DNA of 47,700 nucleotides from Actinomycetota bacterium (GTDB lineage: Bacteria; Actinomycetota; Acidimicrobiia; Acidimicrobiales; Ilumatobacteraceae): NCBI GenBank assembly GCA_009711295.1, contig WLST01000007.1, forward strand, positions 1 through 47,700, written 5' to 3'. Made by a program: the position numbers and the translations under genes. This document shows, piece by piece, positions 1 to 8,363 of the stretch; within the stretch, counting starts at the first letter, position 1; every line of letters starts with the position of its first letter. A model generated the notes under the pieces. That model saw only the letters and a list, made by a program, of their open reading frames with translations. It did not search any database and was not told the DNA's origin.

Positions 1-288
1 CTGTACTCAATTCATCCGTTTCTGGGAATTGCATTCGCTTGCCTCCCGCTCTGCAGATCACGAACATCCAGAAATGGCATGCAGTGATGGCAGGGCTGTA
101 ATTACATTGCTGTCATTCTGCCAAATCCTTATGAAATAAGCAAGTGCGCAGATTTTGAGCCCGCCATGGCACCTCTGGCGAATTCTCTGTTGTTTCGACT
201 CGATGCCAAAAAACCCTATATTTATTGATGTTTTACACCCACAATGCCCGATTTTGGCTCATTTATAGGGGTTTTCGGTATGTATGTA
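1..288. other. left-edge stretch with no recognised gene
   Basis: No open frame that looks like a gene and no tRNA or rRNA signature was found here. It lies downstream of the VWA gene and so would hold its transcript end. The only structure I noticed is a loose inverted repeat, AACCCTATA at 212-220 against TATAGGGGTT at 264-273 (one bulged base, about 43 bases between the arms). Read on the minus strand, a run of T follows the distal arm. This could be a weak terminator or chance. Confidence 0.4.
211..274 (-). terminator. possible weak terminator hairpin downstream of the VWA gene
   Basis: On the minus strand the arm AACCCCTATA pairs with TATAGGGTT, followed by GGGTTTTTTGG. The loop is long (over 40 bases) and one base is bulged, so this is a poor intrinsic terminator. 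It is listed because it is the only candidate in the 288 bases after the VWA stop codon. Confidence 0.2.
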
Positions 289-2289
289 CTAGCGCGATCG
301 GCTGAGCCGACGCTTGTGCTCGATGAAGTCGACGAGCACATAGTCACCCAAAGTTTCCGGGGTCGTGAAAAAGGCCCGACCCTTATTGATCTCGGTGAGC
401 CGCTCGATGAACTGCCGTAGACCTCCGTTGGCGTCGAGCATGAAGGTGTTGATGACGATTCCCTCGCGGGTGCACTTCATCACTTCGGCCAAGGTTGACT
501 CCACCGTTTCTCGCACGGGTGGATAGTTAAAAAACACATCGCCATGCGGGGTGATATGTGCAGTGGGTTCACCATCGGTGATCATGATGATTTGCTTAGT
601 TCCGTGCTGCTTAGACAGCAGTTGACGAGCAAGTAAGAATCCGTGCTGCATGTTTGTTCCGTAGGCAAAATCCCATGAGACCGGCGGCAACTGTTCTGGG
701 GTCAATATGCGAGCAGTTTCACTGAACCCGACGAGCCCTAAGTAATCACGTGGATACTGCGATGTAATGAGTGAGTACAAGGCCATTGCAACTTTTTTTG
801 CAGGCAAGAAGTTATCGCGCATTGGCATTGACATGGAGAGGTCAATCATCACCACTGTTGATGAGGAAGTGACATGTTCTGTGCGTTCAATCTCAAAATC
901 TTCTGGAGAGAGCTGAACGGGAGTTCCCCCTCCCTGACGACGAATTGCATTGCGCAGAGTTTGCTGAAGATCGAGTCGGAATGGGTCGCCATACTCGTAC
1001 GGCTTTGTTTCGTAGCGCCGCTCATGGCCACCACCGCTTTCGCGCATTTGATGTTGACCAATTTTGTCTTTCGCCAACTTCCCAAACAGGTCGCGTAAAG
1101 CGTTCGCCCCGATTTTGCGTAGGCCCTTTGGTGTGAGTTCTAACTTGCCTTCTTTTTGATTAATTAAGCCTGATTCTTCAAGCATTTTGGTGAGTTCAGC
1201 CAGGCGCTCAAGTGAACGTGCGGAGTCTTCGCCCAGCAGTTCTCGCACCTTGTCGAGGTCGGCTTCAGCAAGCGCGCCAGGAGTGGTGGCATTACGCATA
1301 AAGCTTTCCATTTGGTCGAGTTCACCGAGTTCCTGCATGGTTTTCATGGCTTCACCCATACCCATTGGTTCATCGCCGCTGAACTGGTATTTGCGCTCCC
1401 ACCCAGCATCCGGAACAAGGTTTTGCAGTCGCTCGCTCAAACGATCGGCCTGCCACCGCAGATCCATGTCTTCGAGCAACTGCTCGGAGAGTTGTTGCAT
1501 TTGCGCCCTCTGCTCGGGGGTCATGGAGTTCATCATTGCCTGCATAGCTGCCATGCGTTGGGCCATGATTTCTAAAAGTTCATCGAGTGTCTGCGGGTTC
1601 TCGGGAAAGAAATCGCCGAATTCATTCATGAACTTTTCAAACTGCGGGTCTTCGCCCTGTTCACGCTTATCGAGCATGTCGTTCAAGGCAGCCATCATGT
1701 CTTTTGTACGCTGCAGATCTTCTGGCGACATATTCTGCATCTCGCCACTCATCTGATCGACATATTGCTGCATGAGTTGCTCACGAAGTTTTTCCATCAG
1801 TTCGTCAAAACGTGCTGCTGCTTCATTCGACTGGAAATCGTAATTTTGTAAACCCTTGACCTTGCCCGCAAGATCTTGTGGAAGCATTTCGAGTTCGAGA
1901 TGGTGTTCAACAGACGACTGCTGCGCTGTGTCGAGACGACGCTCATCACCACTTGCTTGCGCATCGGCCACGTTCTGGTCGAGCTTGTGACGTTCTTCGT
2001 CGATGATGTCGTCGAGTGCCTCGGAAATTTCGCTGTACACACCACCGAGATCGGAACGCTCTAAAAGCTCTTCACGACGCTCACGAATTTTGTTCATCAT
2101 GTCGCGCATGCCCTCAATGCGCTCGCCATTGCGGTCGGTGAGGCCCTGCTGCATGAGCCGCCTTAAGGCACTATTCACGTCTCCGTGGTACAAAAGATCG
2201 TCGGTGACCGCTTCCAAGAGCGACTCTGCATCGACCTCAAAGCCCTTTTGAGTGCCGTCCCAGCGGGAATAGGTGAACCTTGTGGTCAT
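289..2289 (-). CDS. VWA-domain protein, partner of a Mg-chelatase-like AAA+ ATPase
   Basis: A 666-residue protein. About 480 residues form a charged, Met/Gln/Glu-rich helical region; the C-terminal 185 residues form a von Willebrand factor A domain. The metal-ion-dependent adhesion site is complete: DLSMS at 483-487, Thr545 in YGTN and Asp572 in ITDGE. Length and layout match the mycobacterial Rv0959-type family as I remember it, whose members sit beside an AAA+ ATPase of the Rv0958 type. That ATPase is present at 17917-19356, same strand, upstream. Such AAA+/VWA pairs act as ATP-driven chaperones for metal insertion or complex remodelling (BchI/BchD, MoxR, CoxD/CoxE); the client here is unknown. 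The ATG is preceded by TAGGTT and 6 bases, so translation may be leaderless. No signal peptide is seen, so the protein is probably cytoplasmic. Confidence 0.88.
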   Translation of the reverse strand: MTTRFTYSRWDGTQKGFEVDAESLLEAVTDDLLYHGDVNSALRRLMQQGLTDRNGERIEGMRDMMNKIRERREELLERSDLGGVYSEISEALDDIIDEERHKLDQNVADAQASGDERRLDTAQQSSVEHHLELEMLPQDLAGKVKGLQNYDFQSNEAAARFDELMEKLREQLMQQYVDQMSGEMQNMSPEDLQRTKDMMAALNDMLDKREQGEDPQFEKFMNEFGDFFPENPQTLDELLEIMAQRMAAMQAMMNSMTPEQRAQMQQLSEQLLEDMDLRWQADRLSERLQNLVPDAGWERKYQFSGDEPMGMGEAMKTMQELGELDQMESFMRNATTPGALAEADLDKVRELLGEDSARSLERLAELTKMLEESGLINQKEGKLELTPKGLRKIGANALRDLFGKLAKDKIGQHQMRESGGGHERRYETKPYEYGDPFRLDLQQTLRNAIRRQGGGTPVQLSPEDFEIERTEHVTSSSTVVMIDLSMSMPMRDNFLPAKKVAMALYSLITSQYPRDYLGLVGFSETARILTPEQLPPVSWDFAYGTNMQHGFLLARQLLSKQHGTKQIIMITDGEPTAHITPHGDVFFNYPPVRETVESTLAEVMKCTREGIVINTFMLDANGGLRQFIERLTEINKGRAFFTTPETLGDYVLVDFIEHKRRLSRSR

Positions 2290-2295
2290 GAAACC

Positions 2296-2301
2296 AACCT
2301 A
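2296..2301 (-). promoter_or_regulatory. -10-like box TAGGTT for the VWA gene (leaderless style)
   Basis: TAGGTT ends 6 bases before the ATG at 2289 on the minus strand, leaving no room for a Shine-Dalgarno site. It lies in a 34-base divergent gap that also carries the box for the cyclase gene. Confidence 0.45.
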
Positions 2302-2308
2302 GTTCGCC

Positions 2309-2314
2309 TAACCT
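2309..2314 (+). promoter_or_regulatory. -10-like box TAACCT for the cyclase gene
   Basis: TAACCT is followed by AGGGGGTGC and then the ATG at 2324. The AGGGGG could also serve as a ribosome binding site, so either a leaderless or a very short-leader transcript is possible. Confidence 0.4.
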
Positions 2315-2323
2315 AGGGGGTGC

Positions 2324-2875
2324 ATGCGCGTGCCACGTACTTTCATTTTCGTCGACCTTTCCGGTTTCACGCATTTCACGGAAACCCAAGGGGACGACGC
2401 CGCCGGGCGGCTTTTGGCTGCCTTTCGGTCTGTGGCGCGCGACGTGGCTTCAGAGCGCGGCGTACGTATTGCAAAGTGGCTCGGAGACGGTCTCATGATC
2501 GTTGCCATGGAGCAGTCCGATGCCATTGTCTTTTCCATGGAGCTCCAGCGCCGCTCGGCAACCGCCTGTGCCCCGCTCACATTGCGTATTGGTCTTGCTA
2601 CGGGTTATGCACTGCTCTTTGAAGGCGACGACTACATCGGTTCTGCTGTCAACACTGCAGCGCGGCTCTGCGATGCTGCAGGTGCATTTGAAGTACTCAT
2701 TCCTACAGATCAAATTGAAGAGCTTCCTGAAGGCGTGCGCATCGTTGCTCACGAACCCCTCGTGTTGCGCGGATTCACTGAACCTGTTGAAGTGTGCTCT
2801 GTGACTGGCGACCCTGTTCTCACCGACCGTAACGACACCGGTGAATTATGGACGCGTTCACCGTTTGTGATGTAA
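2324..2875 (+). CDS. minimal class III adenylate/guanylate cyclase domain protein
   Basis: A 183-residue protein consisting almost only of a class III nucleotide cyclase catalytic domain. Metal-binding aspartates are in FVDLSGFT (Asp11) and WLGDG (Asp55). The base-selecting Lys51 sits four residues before Asp55, as in adenylate cyclases. The transition-state Asn110 and Arg114 are in VNTAARL. With all catalytic positions present it should be active as a homodimer, probably making cAMP. There is no membrane segment, HAMP or sensor domain, so control must come through expression, protein partners or the cell's redox or ion state. Its 3' end overlaps the next gene by 28 bases, implying translational coupling. 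The start has AGGGGG 3 bases upstream. Confidence 0.88.
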   Translation: MRVPRTFIFVDLSGFTHFTETQGDDAAGRLLAAFRSVARDVASERGVRIAKWLGDGLMIVAMEQSDAIVFSMELQRRSATACAPLTLRIGLATGYALLFEGDDYIGSAVNTAARLCDAAGAFEVLIPTDQIEELPEGVRIVAHEPLVLRGFTEPVEVCSVTGDPVLTDRNDTGELWTRSPFVM

Positions 2876-3840
2876 CGCACCTCGTGCCTATTTTTGGAAC
2901 CCATCTCACCTTTTCTCCAGAGCAGAACGTAGAGATCCTTCTTTCTGAATTGCTCGCACTCAAAGAACATGGTCTCACCTCGCTGCGTTGGCGCCTGTCG
3001 TGGAACGACGTATTCCCACAGCAAGGAAAACCGAGCGGGAAACATTTAGAGCTGCTTGAAGGTCACGCTTCTGCATTTGCCGATGCCGGCATAGAAACCT
3101 GGGTCACATTGTGCGGAAATACCCTGCCCCACTGGTTTTTGAACGAAGGTGCATTTTCCGACAACAAAGCAACCGAGAAGTGGTGGCCGCGGTATGTCGA
3201 CACCGTTGCCGAAGTAGTGGGCAACCACGTTGCTGGATGGATGCCTTTTGAAGCACCCATCGGCTTGGTCCATGACGGGTGGCGTATCGGAAGTATCGCT
3301 CCATTTATTTCCGACGATGGAAAATTTGCCGATGCATTCACTAACGTTTTGCATTCGTGGAATCACGCATGTCGATTACTGCACGGATCCCCAATTGCGC
3401 TCTCGTTAGACGCAACTCACCCGGGCGCAAACGCAGAGGTACGTACGGTATGGCAATCGGCAATTACGCGCGGCCGCGTTTCGCTACCTGGGCACTATGA
3501 ACGTGAACTCGACGGCTTGCTGCGCAGTGCCAGCGAAATTGCTCTGTCGCTCACACATCTGCCACCTCGTAGTGAACGGCTCGAGGCCCCGCGTTGGCGC
3601 GACCAGGCAATAGAAACACTGCAATGGGCATATGAAGCTTTTTCGGGAACACCGCTTAGTGTTTCCGGTGTTCCTTCAACAAGTGCCGACGGGGAACTCA
3701 CAGAGTTGCTCTCATTTACTTCTCAGATGGTGGACGATCTGAAGAGCGATGGTTTGGCGCTTCAACATGTTTGGATGAGCAGCCTTGAACGCACTGCGGG
3801 CCTTACCTCATTGCCTGTTTTCTCTTCGCCCGCAAAGTAG
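2848..3840 (+). CDS. degenerate glycoside hydrolase family 1-like TIM-barrel protein
   Basis: A 330-residue protein. The N-terminal half follows the GH1 beta-glucosidase layout: SLRWRLSWNDVFP resembles the R-x-S-x-x-W-x-R-x-x-P strand, followed by ETWVTL and then GWMPFEAP where GH1 enzymes have W-x-T-x-NEP. Glu135 would be the acid/base, but the preceding Asn is replaced. I find no T/E-N-G nucleophile motif in the C-terminal half, and the protein is over 100 residues shorter than usual GH1 enzymes. It is therefore probably not a normal beta-glucosidase; a sugar-binding or otherwise altered role is possible. It begins inside the cyclase gene and ends 17 bases before acetoacetyl-CoA synthetase, so the three may be co-transcribed. 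Confidence 0.6.
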   Translation: MDAFTVCDVTHLVPIFGTHLTFSPEQNVEILLSELLALKEHGLTSLRWRLSWNDVFPQQGKPSGKHLELLEGHASAFADAGIETWVTLCGNTLPHWFLNEGAFSDNKATEKWWPRYVDTVAEVVGNHVAGWMPFEAPIGLVHDGWRIGSIAPFISDDGKFADAFTNVLHSWNHACRLLHGSPIALSLDATHPGANAEVRTVWQSAITRGRVSLPGHYERELDGLLRSASEIALSLTHLPPRSERLEAPRWRDQAIETLQWAYEAFSGTPLSVSGVPSTSADGELTELLSFTSQMVDDLKSDGLALQHVWMSSLERTAGLTSLPVFSSPAK

Positions 3841-3843
3841 CTG

Positions 3844-3849
3844 TACCCT
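3844..3849 (+). promoter_or_regulatory. -10-like box TACCCT before acetoacetyl-CoA synthetase
   Basis: TACCCT directly follows the stop codon of the GH1-like gene and ends 8 bases before the ATG at 3858. There is no Shine-Dalgarno motif, so the gene may have its own leaderless transcript besides read-through. Confidence 0.4.
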
Positions 3850-3857
3850 TTCGCATC

Positions 3858-5780
3858 ATGAGCACCCCTATTTGGCGAGTATCTGATGAGAAAAAATCAG
3901 GCCTTGCGCTCACCCAATTTTTTGCACAATATGGTCTCTCTTCTTTTGAAGATGCGATGGAATGGAGTTTGCGCGAACCAAACGAGTTCTGGCGAGCTGT
4001 GTGGAACACCACTGGAATTGTTGGCGTGCCAGGCGAACCTGCCGTTCGTTTCCCCTCCGAGAGCATTGTAGAAACTGAATTTTTCCCTCATGCCCTGCTC
4101 AATATTGTGGATACCTTTCTGCAACCACGCGACAATGCCACTGCTGACGCGATTGTTTACGTTTCAGAAACAGGCGAACGACACTCCATCACATGGAGTC
4201 AATTGCACACTGATGTCAATAGGGCAACTCATGCACTTCACCAATACGGGGTACAAGCAGGCGACCGCGTGGCCGCCTGGATGCCAAACAGGCCAGAAAC
4301 CATCGTTCTGTACCTTGCGACTCAAGCACTTGGTGCCATCTTCACCTCAACGTCATCAGACTTTGGAGTGCAGGGAGTTATAGACCGATTCAGTCAAACC
4401 ACACCTCGTGTTTTACTTGCCGCAGATGAGTACTCATATGGAGGAAAAAGCTTTTCCTGCAGAGACAGGTTGCAAGAAATTATCGAAGCTTTGCCCTCTC
4501 TTGAACATGTTATTTATGTCGAGACATCAAGCTCGCAAGAAAAACCTTTGCCGCTGACAAAAAGTTGGAACGAGTTTCTTGCATCGGGAAGCGAAGTTCC
4601 TTTTGAGCGGCCACGCTTCCCTTTCAATCATCCTGGTCTCATTTTGTACTCGTCAGGAACAACTGGGATGCCAAAGTGCATAGTGCATAAGGCCGCGGGC
4701 GTTCTTCTCACACACCTCAAAGAGCAGCAACTGCATTGTGATGTGCACCCCGGTGACACTGTTTTTTATTTCACCACATGCGGGTGGATGATGTGGAACT
4801 GGTTAACTTCTGCGCTTGCATCGGGTGCCACCATTGTGCTCTTCGACGGCAACCCCGCGTATCCCAATTTGAATACGTTATTTGACCTCTGCGAACGAGA
4901 AGACATCACGCTTCTTGGCACGTCGGCAAAATTTATCGACTCGTGTCGCAAAGCTGAACTTTCTCCCAGTAGTACGCACCGTTTCCCGGCCCTACGCACT
5001 ATCTGTTCCACTGGGTCTCCGCTCAACGCTGCAGGTTTTGAATGGGTATATGAATATTTTGCTCCGCAAGCACACCTTGCATCTATTTCAGGTGGCACAG
5101 ACCTCTGCGGATGTTTTGTAGGTGGCGACCCCACTCGCCCCGTTTATGCTGGTGAAATTCAAGGCGCCATGTTGGGAATGGATGTTTCCGTCTTCAACGA
5201 CATCGGCGAAGAACTCCTCACCGGCACAGGCGAGCTTGTTTGCCGCAATGCATTCCCCTCAATGCCCAATGGATTTTGGGGAGATACAACAGGTGAGAAA
5301 TATCACAACACGTACTTTTCTCGCTTCGAAAACACTTGGACACATGGCGACTTCGCATCACGTACTACACACGATGGCTTTGTCATTCATGGACGTTCTG
5401 ATGCCACGTTGAATGTTGGTGGAGTGCGCATGGGAACTGCCGAAATATATTCGCAAGTTGAGACGTTTGCAGAAATTATTGAGTCGGTTGCAGTTGCGCA
5501 AGAGTGGGACGACGACACGCGCATCGTTCTTTTTCTTCGCATGGCCAATAACACACAGTGCACACCAGAGCTAGAACAAGCTCTGCGCCTGCGTTTACGT
5601 CAGTTCATTTCGCCACGCCATGTGCCGGCACTCATCATTCCTGTTTCCGACATTCCCCGCACTCGCTCAGGAAAGATCAGCGAGTTGGCAGTGACCGACA
5701 TTGTCAATGGCCGCCCAGTGCGTAACACTGAGGCGCTAGCCAACCCAGAATGCCTCAAAGAATTTACAATTCCCACCTGA
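3858..5780 (+). CDS. acetoacetyl-CoA synthetase
   Basis: A 640-residue ANL-superfamily ligase that activates acetoacetate with ATP and CoA in the cytoplasm. The AMP-binding P-loop is YSSGTTGMPKCIVHK, followed by TCGWMMWNW and a GGTDLCGCF region as in the acetyl/acetoacetyl-CoA synthetase group. The C-terminal lysine lies in PRTRSGKISELA. The tail (VNGRPVRNTEALANPECL) is typical of acetoacetyl-CoA rather than acetyl-CoA synthetases, and the length fits (about 650 in the family). It lets the cell reuse acetoacetate from leucine, aromatic or ketone catabolism, giving acetyl-CoA after thiolysis. It follows the GH1-like gene and precedes an amidohydrolase by 51 bases. Confidence 0.92.
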   Translation: MSTPIWRVSDEKKSGLALTQFFAQYGLSSFEDAMEWSLREPNEFWRAVWNTTGIVGVPGEPAVRFPSESIVETEFFPHALLNIVDTFLQPRDNATADAIVYVSETGERHSITWSQLHTDVNRATHALHQYGVQAGDRVAAWMPNRPETIVLYLATQALGAIFTSTSSDFGVQGVIDRFSQTTPRVLLAADEYSYGGKSFSCRDRLQEIIEALPSLEHVIYVETSSSQEKPLPLTKSWNEFLASGSEVPFERPRFPFNHPGLILYSSGTTGMPKCIVHKAAGVLLTHLKEQQLHCDVHPGDTVFYFTTCGWMMWNWLTSALASGATIVLFDGNPAYPNLNTLFDLCEREDITLLGTSAKFIDSCRKAELSPSSTHRFPALRTICSTGSPLNAAGFEWVYEYFAPQAHLASISGGTDLCGCFVGGDPTRPVYAGEIQGAMLGMDVSVFNDIGEELLTGTGELVCRNAFPSMPNGFWGDTTGEKYHNTYFSRFENTWTHGDFASRTTHDGFVIHGRSDATLNVGGVRMGTAEIYSQVETFAEIIESVAVAQEWDDDTRIVLFLRMANNTQCTPELEQALRLRLRQFISPRHVPALIIPVSDIPRTRSGKISELAVTDIVNGRPVRNTEALANPECLKEFTIPT

Positions 5781-5818
5781 AAGCCACCGCAGGCATAGCA
5801 ACGTCGAGTTGCACCACC

Positions 5819-5824
5819 TAACAT
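5819..5824 (+). promoter_or_regulatory. -10-like box TAACAT before the amidohydrolase gene
   Basis: TAACAT ends 7 bases before the ATG at 5832 (spacer CACCTGT). No ribosome binding site is visible, so leaderless initiation is likely. Confidence 0.45.
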
Positions 5825-5831
5825 CACCTGT

Positions 5832-7160
5832 ATGTCGACTTCCACCTTGCTTCACGGCGGCGCAGTTATTGATGGCACAGGTTCGCCTCCGCAGCTCAAT
5901 TCATCAGTTCTCATTGAAGGCGAAAAAATCATTGCGGTCGGTGCTGAGGCCGATGCTCTTGCTCAGTCCCATAAAGATGTTCAGAAAATTGATGTCTCTG
6001 GCCTCACCGTCATGCCCGGTCTTATTGACGCACACACACATGTGACCTTGGGGGAACCCGCCAGCAACGATGAACTCTTCCATCGTCGCGAACCAGCAAC
6101 CGCTGCTCTCATTGCTGCCCACAATGTCAAGAAAATATTGCAGGCAGGCGTTACCAGCATTCTCGACGTTGATGGCATTTTCAACATTGGGCCAGCCCTC
6201 CGCGATGCTATTAATGCAGGTATCACTGAAGGACCTTCAATGAAGTCGGGCACGTTTGCGCTCATGACCGCTGTAGGTGGCACTGCGGGTCGCATGATTC
6301 CCGACCATGGCACAGCTGGTTACGCCGAGGTTGTTCACAACCGCGACGAGATGGTGCGTGTTGTGCGCCGCCAAATTAAAGATGGCGCTGACATCATTAA
6401 AATTCATGTCACTGGCGTCATCCCTGCACGCAGTGGAGAGATCCAAGTGTGGACGCGTGACGAGTTGAAAACTGTGTGCGATACCGCACACGACCTCGGA
6501 GTTCCCGTTACCGCACATTGTCGTGGCGACCAAGCAACACTCGATGCCGTACTCGCTGGTGTCGACATTATTTGGCACGCTTCATTTCTTGGCGAGCGAG
6601 CACTCGAGGCAATTATCGATAAGAAGACTGCCGTTGGGCCGGTTTTTACCTTCCTCGCAAACCTTGCCGAATACGGCGCCAAAGTAGGAGCAACCGCAAG
6701 CGTGCAGTCCACTTTTGCCGGCGAGTTGGAACACACTGGCGCACGACTGCGCCAGGCGTACGACGCTGGTGTTCCACTCCTTTGCGGCTCAGAGAGTGGC
6801 TTCTCCATTACTCCTTACGGCAACTGGCATGCGCGTGAAATGGAAGTATTCGTGCAGCACATGGGTCTCACCCCACTGCAAGCAATTTCATGTGCCACGT
6901 ATACCAATGCTCATGCACTCCAGCAATTTGGTCAGGTAGGCATCATTGCCGCTGGTGCACAAGCCGACATTTTGGTGCTCGATGGCCACCCTGAAAAAGA
7001 TGTTGCTGTCTTGGGAAATAAGACTTCTTTTCGTCATCTTTTCAAAAAGGGACGTGCCATTACTTTGGCCGAAGTTCCTGAGCGCTCACTTTTGCGCGGA
7101 GAACGCGTTGAACCCTGGTCGGCTCAACTATTGAAATGGGATCTCATTCATCAGAAGTGA
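5832..7160 (+). CDS. metal-dependent amidohydrolase (imidazolonepropionase/prolidase-like)
   Basis: A 442-residue amidohydrolase-superfamily enzyme with the usual small beta-sandwich ends around a TIM barrel. Metal ligands seen are H68 and H70 (DAHTH), probable carboxylated Lys190 (IIKIH), H229 (TAHCRG) and H249 (WHASF). The last ligand, normally Asp in a G-T-D-S-G motif, is Glu321 here (CGSESG), which is unusual. The end has the typical G-x-I-x-x-G-x-x-ADILVLDGHP segment. Related proteins hydrolyse cyclic amides, dipeptides or N-acyl amino acids; the substrate cannot be read from the sequence. It opens the catabolic block shared with SDRs and P450s. Its 3' end overlaps the convergent SnoaL/LEH-like gene by 17 bases. 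Confidence 0.85.
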   Translation: MSTSTLLHGGAVIDGTGSPPQLNSSVLIEGEKIIAVGAEADALAQSHKDVQKIDVSGLTVMPGLIDAHTHVTLGEPASNDELFHRREPATAALIAAHNVKKILQAGVTSILDVDGIFNIGPALRDAINAGITEGPSMKSGTFALMTAVGGTAGRMIPDHGTAGYAEVVHNRDEMVRVVRRQIKDGADIIKIHVTGVIPARSGEIQVWTRDELKTVCDTAHDLGVPVTAHCRGDQATLDAVLAGVDIIWHASFLGERALEAIIDKKTAVGPVFTFLANLAEYGAKVGATASVQSTFAGELEHTGARLRQAYDAGVPLLCGSESGFSITPYGNWHAREMEVFVQHMGLTPLQAISCATYTNAHALQQFGQVGIIAAGAQADILVLDGHPEKDVAVLGNKTSFRHLFKKGRAITLAEVPERSLLRGERVEPWSAQLLKWDLIHQK

Positions 7161-7536
7161 GAGCGTCGCCTAGGGTTTCGCGCCATTTCCCAATATCTAC
7201 GTAATCACGAAAAGCAGTAATTTTCTGCGCGACCAGGTCCACTTCAACCACACAATGGCACGGCACCGCATATTTGTGACCCTTGATCCAAAAACAATCG
7301 AGCCGCTCGCAATGCACGCGATGCTCAGCGGTCGCAATGGTGTGAATTTGCCATTCGATGCGTTCACTACGCGTCACAATGGGGCGAAACATTTCGATAA
7401 TCGCGTTTCTCCCGACGGCTGGCTCATAGGGAACGTTGCTATACGTAGCATTTTCGGCAAAATGGGCACCAATTGCGTCAAGATCGCCACTTTCCACCGC
7501 AGTAAATAGACTGAGCACAATCTGTTCAGGGGTCAT
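7144..7536 (-). CDS. limonene-1,2-epoxide hydrolase-like (SnoaL/NTF2-fold) protein
   Basis: A 130-residue single-domain protein of the NTF2/SnoaL fold. The catalytic set of limonene-1,2-epoxide hydrolases appears present: Arg78 and Asp80 in ERLDCF, and Asp111 in AFRDYVD. The family adds water to an epoxide without a covalent intermediate, but many SnoaL-like relatives do other things. The ORF track starts 16 codons earlier. I prefer ATG 7536 because TACTCT lies 7 bases upstream (leaderless style) and the protein then begins at MTPEQIV, a normal start for this fold. It is the only minus-strand gene in the 5.8-12.6 kb block, divergent from the first SDR and converging on the amidohydrolase. Confidence 0.78.
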   Translation of the reverse strand: MTPEQIVLSLFTAVESGDLDAIGAHFAENATYSNVPYEPAVGRNAIIEMFRPIVTRSERIEWQIHTIATAEHRVHCERLDCFWIKGHKYAVPCHCVVEVDLVAQKITAFRDYVDIGKWRETLGDALTSDE

Positions 7537-7543
7537 TGTCGAC

Positions 7544-7549
7544 AGAGTA
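7544..7549 (-). promoter_or_regulatory. -10-like box TACTCT for the LEH-like gene
   Basis: TACTCT ends 7 bases before the minus-strand ATG at 7536. It lies inside the longer ORF of the track and so argues for the shorter start. Confidence 0.45.
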
Positions 7550-7560
7550 CAACGAAACGC

Positions 7561-7566
7561 GAGGGG
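7561..7566 (+). promoter_or_regulatory. ribosome binding site GAGGGG deciding the first SDR start
   Basis: GAGGGG is 5 bases before the ATG at 7572. It supports MKRAIVTG as the start rather than the ORF-track Met 12 codons earlier, which would place extra residues before the Rossmann strand. Confidence 0.65.
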
Positions 7567-7571
7567 AACAT

Positions 7572-8357
7572 ATGAAACGAGCAATAGTCACTGGTGCTGG
7601 CCGTGGCATTGGGCTCGCCATTGCGCAACGACTCGCTGCCGAAGGTTGGGTTGTTGGTGTTCTCGATACCAATGAAGCCGATGTAAAAAAAGCCGTTGCC
7701 GACATTCCACATTCCATCGCACTCGTTGCCGACATTTCACAACCCGATTCCGTTACTGCTGCCCTCGAAACTTTTGGAGAAGCGCCGCACTGCCTGGTGA
7801 ACAACGCTGGCATCGTACGATTTGGGCCGCTCCTCACACTCAGCCATAGCGACTTCTCTGCCGTGGTCAACGTCAACCTCATTGGCACTTTCACTATGGC
7901 ACGCGCTGTAGCTCAAAAAATGATTGATGCACATATTCAAGGCACCATCATCAACGTCACTTCAATGAATGGTGTTGCACCTGGGCCAAATGCAGGTGCC
8001 TACGGCGCAACGAAATCGGCCATTGCACTCATGACCCAACAAATGGCAATTGAATGGGGCCCGTTAGGCATTCGTGTCAACGCCATCGCGCCAGGGCTCA
8101 TCCTTGCTGGCATGAGCGACCCCATTTATGCCGACCCCGTGGTGCGTGAAGCACGCGAGTCACGTGTTCCACTTGGCCGTTTAGGAACAGCAGAAGACAT
8201 TGCGAATACTGTTGTCTTTTTGTCATCCGACCAATCGTCTTATATGACTGGTCAGAATCTACTCATCGATGGTGGCGTCACCATGAGTGTGATTTCTAGC
8301 CTTCCGCGCCCTGCGAGTGTCGACTCCGTCGGCATTAAAGATTCTCAGAAGAAGTAG
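7572..8357 (+). CDS. short-chain dehydrogenase/reductase, probably NAD-dependent
   Basis: A 261-residue classical SDR. Cofactor loop TGAGRGIG at residues 7-14, NNAG at 77-80, and catalytic Ser131, Tyr144 and Lys148 in the YGATK segment. Asp32 at the end of the second strand (VLDTN) usually means NAD(H) preference. The closing LIDGGV segment is standard. These enzymes oxidise secondary alcohols or reduce ketones; in this block it may oxidise a hydroxylated product of the P450s or a diol from the epoxide-hydrolase-like protein (inference). A second SDR follows after 6 bases, then two P450s, all on one strand with short gaps, so one transcript is likely. Substrate unknown. Confidence 0.9.
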   Translation: MKRAIVTGAGRGIGLAIAQRLAAEGWVVGVLDTNEADVKKAVADIPHSIALVADISQPDSVTAALETFGEAPHCLVNNAGIVRFGPLLTLSHSDFSAVVNVNLIGTFTMARAVAQKMIDAHIQGTIINVTSMNGVAPGPNAGAYGATKSAIALMTQQMAIEWGPLGIRVNAIAPGLILAGMSDPIYADPVVREARESRVPLGRLGTAEDIANTVVFLSSDQSSYMTGQNLLIDGGVTMSVISSLPRPASVDSVGIKDSQKK

Positions 8358-8363
8358 GACACC

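Noticed and set aside
1187-1756. 189-residue plus-strand ORF
   Set aside because: Antisense shadow of the VWA gene; Ser-rich string with no domain.
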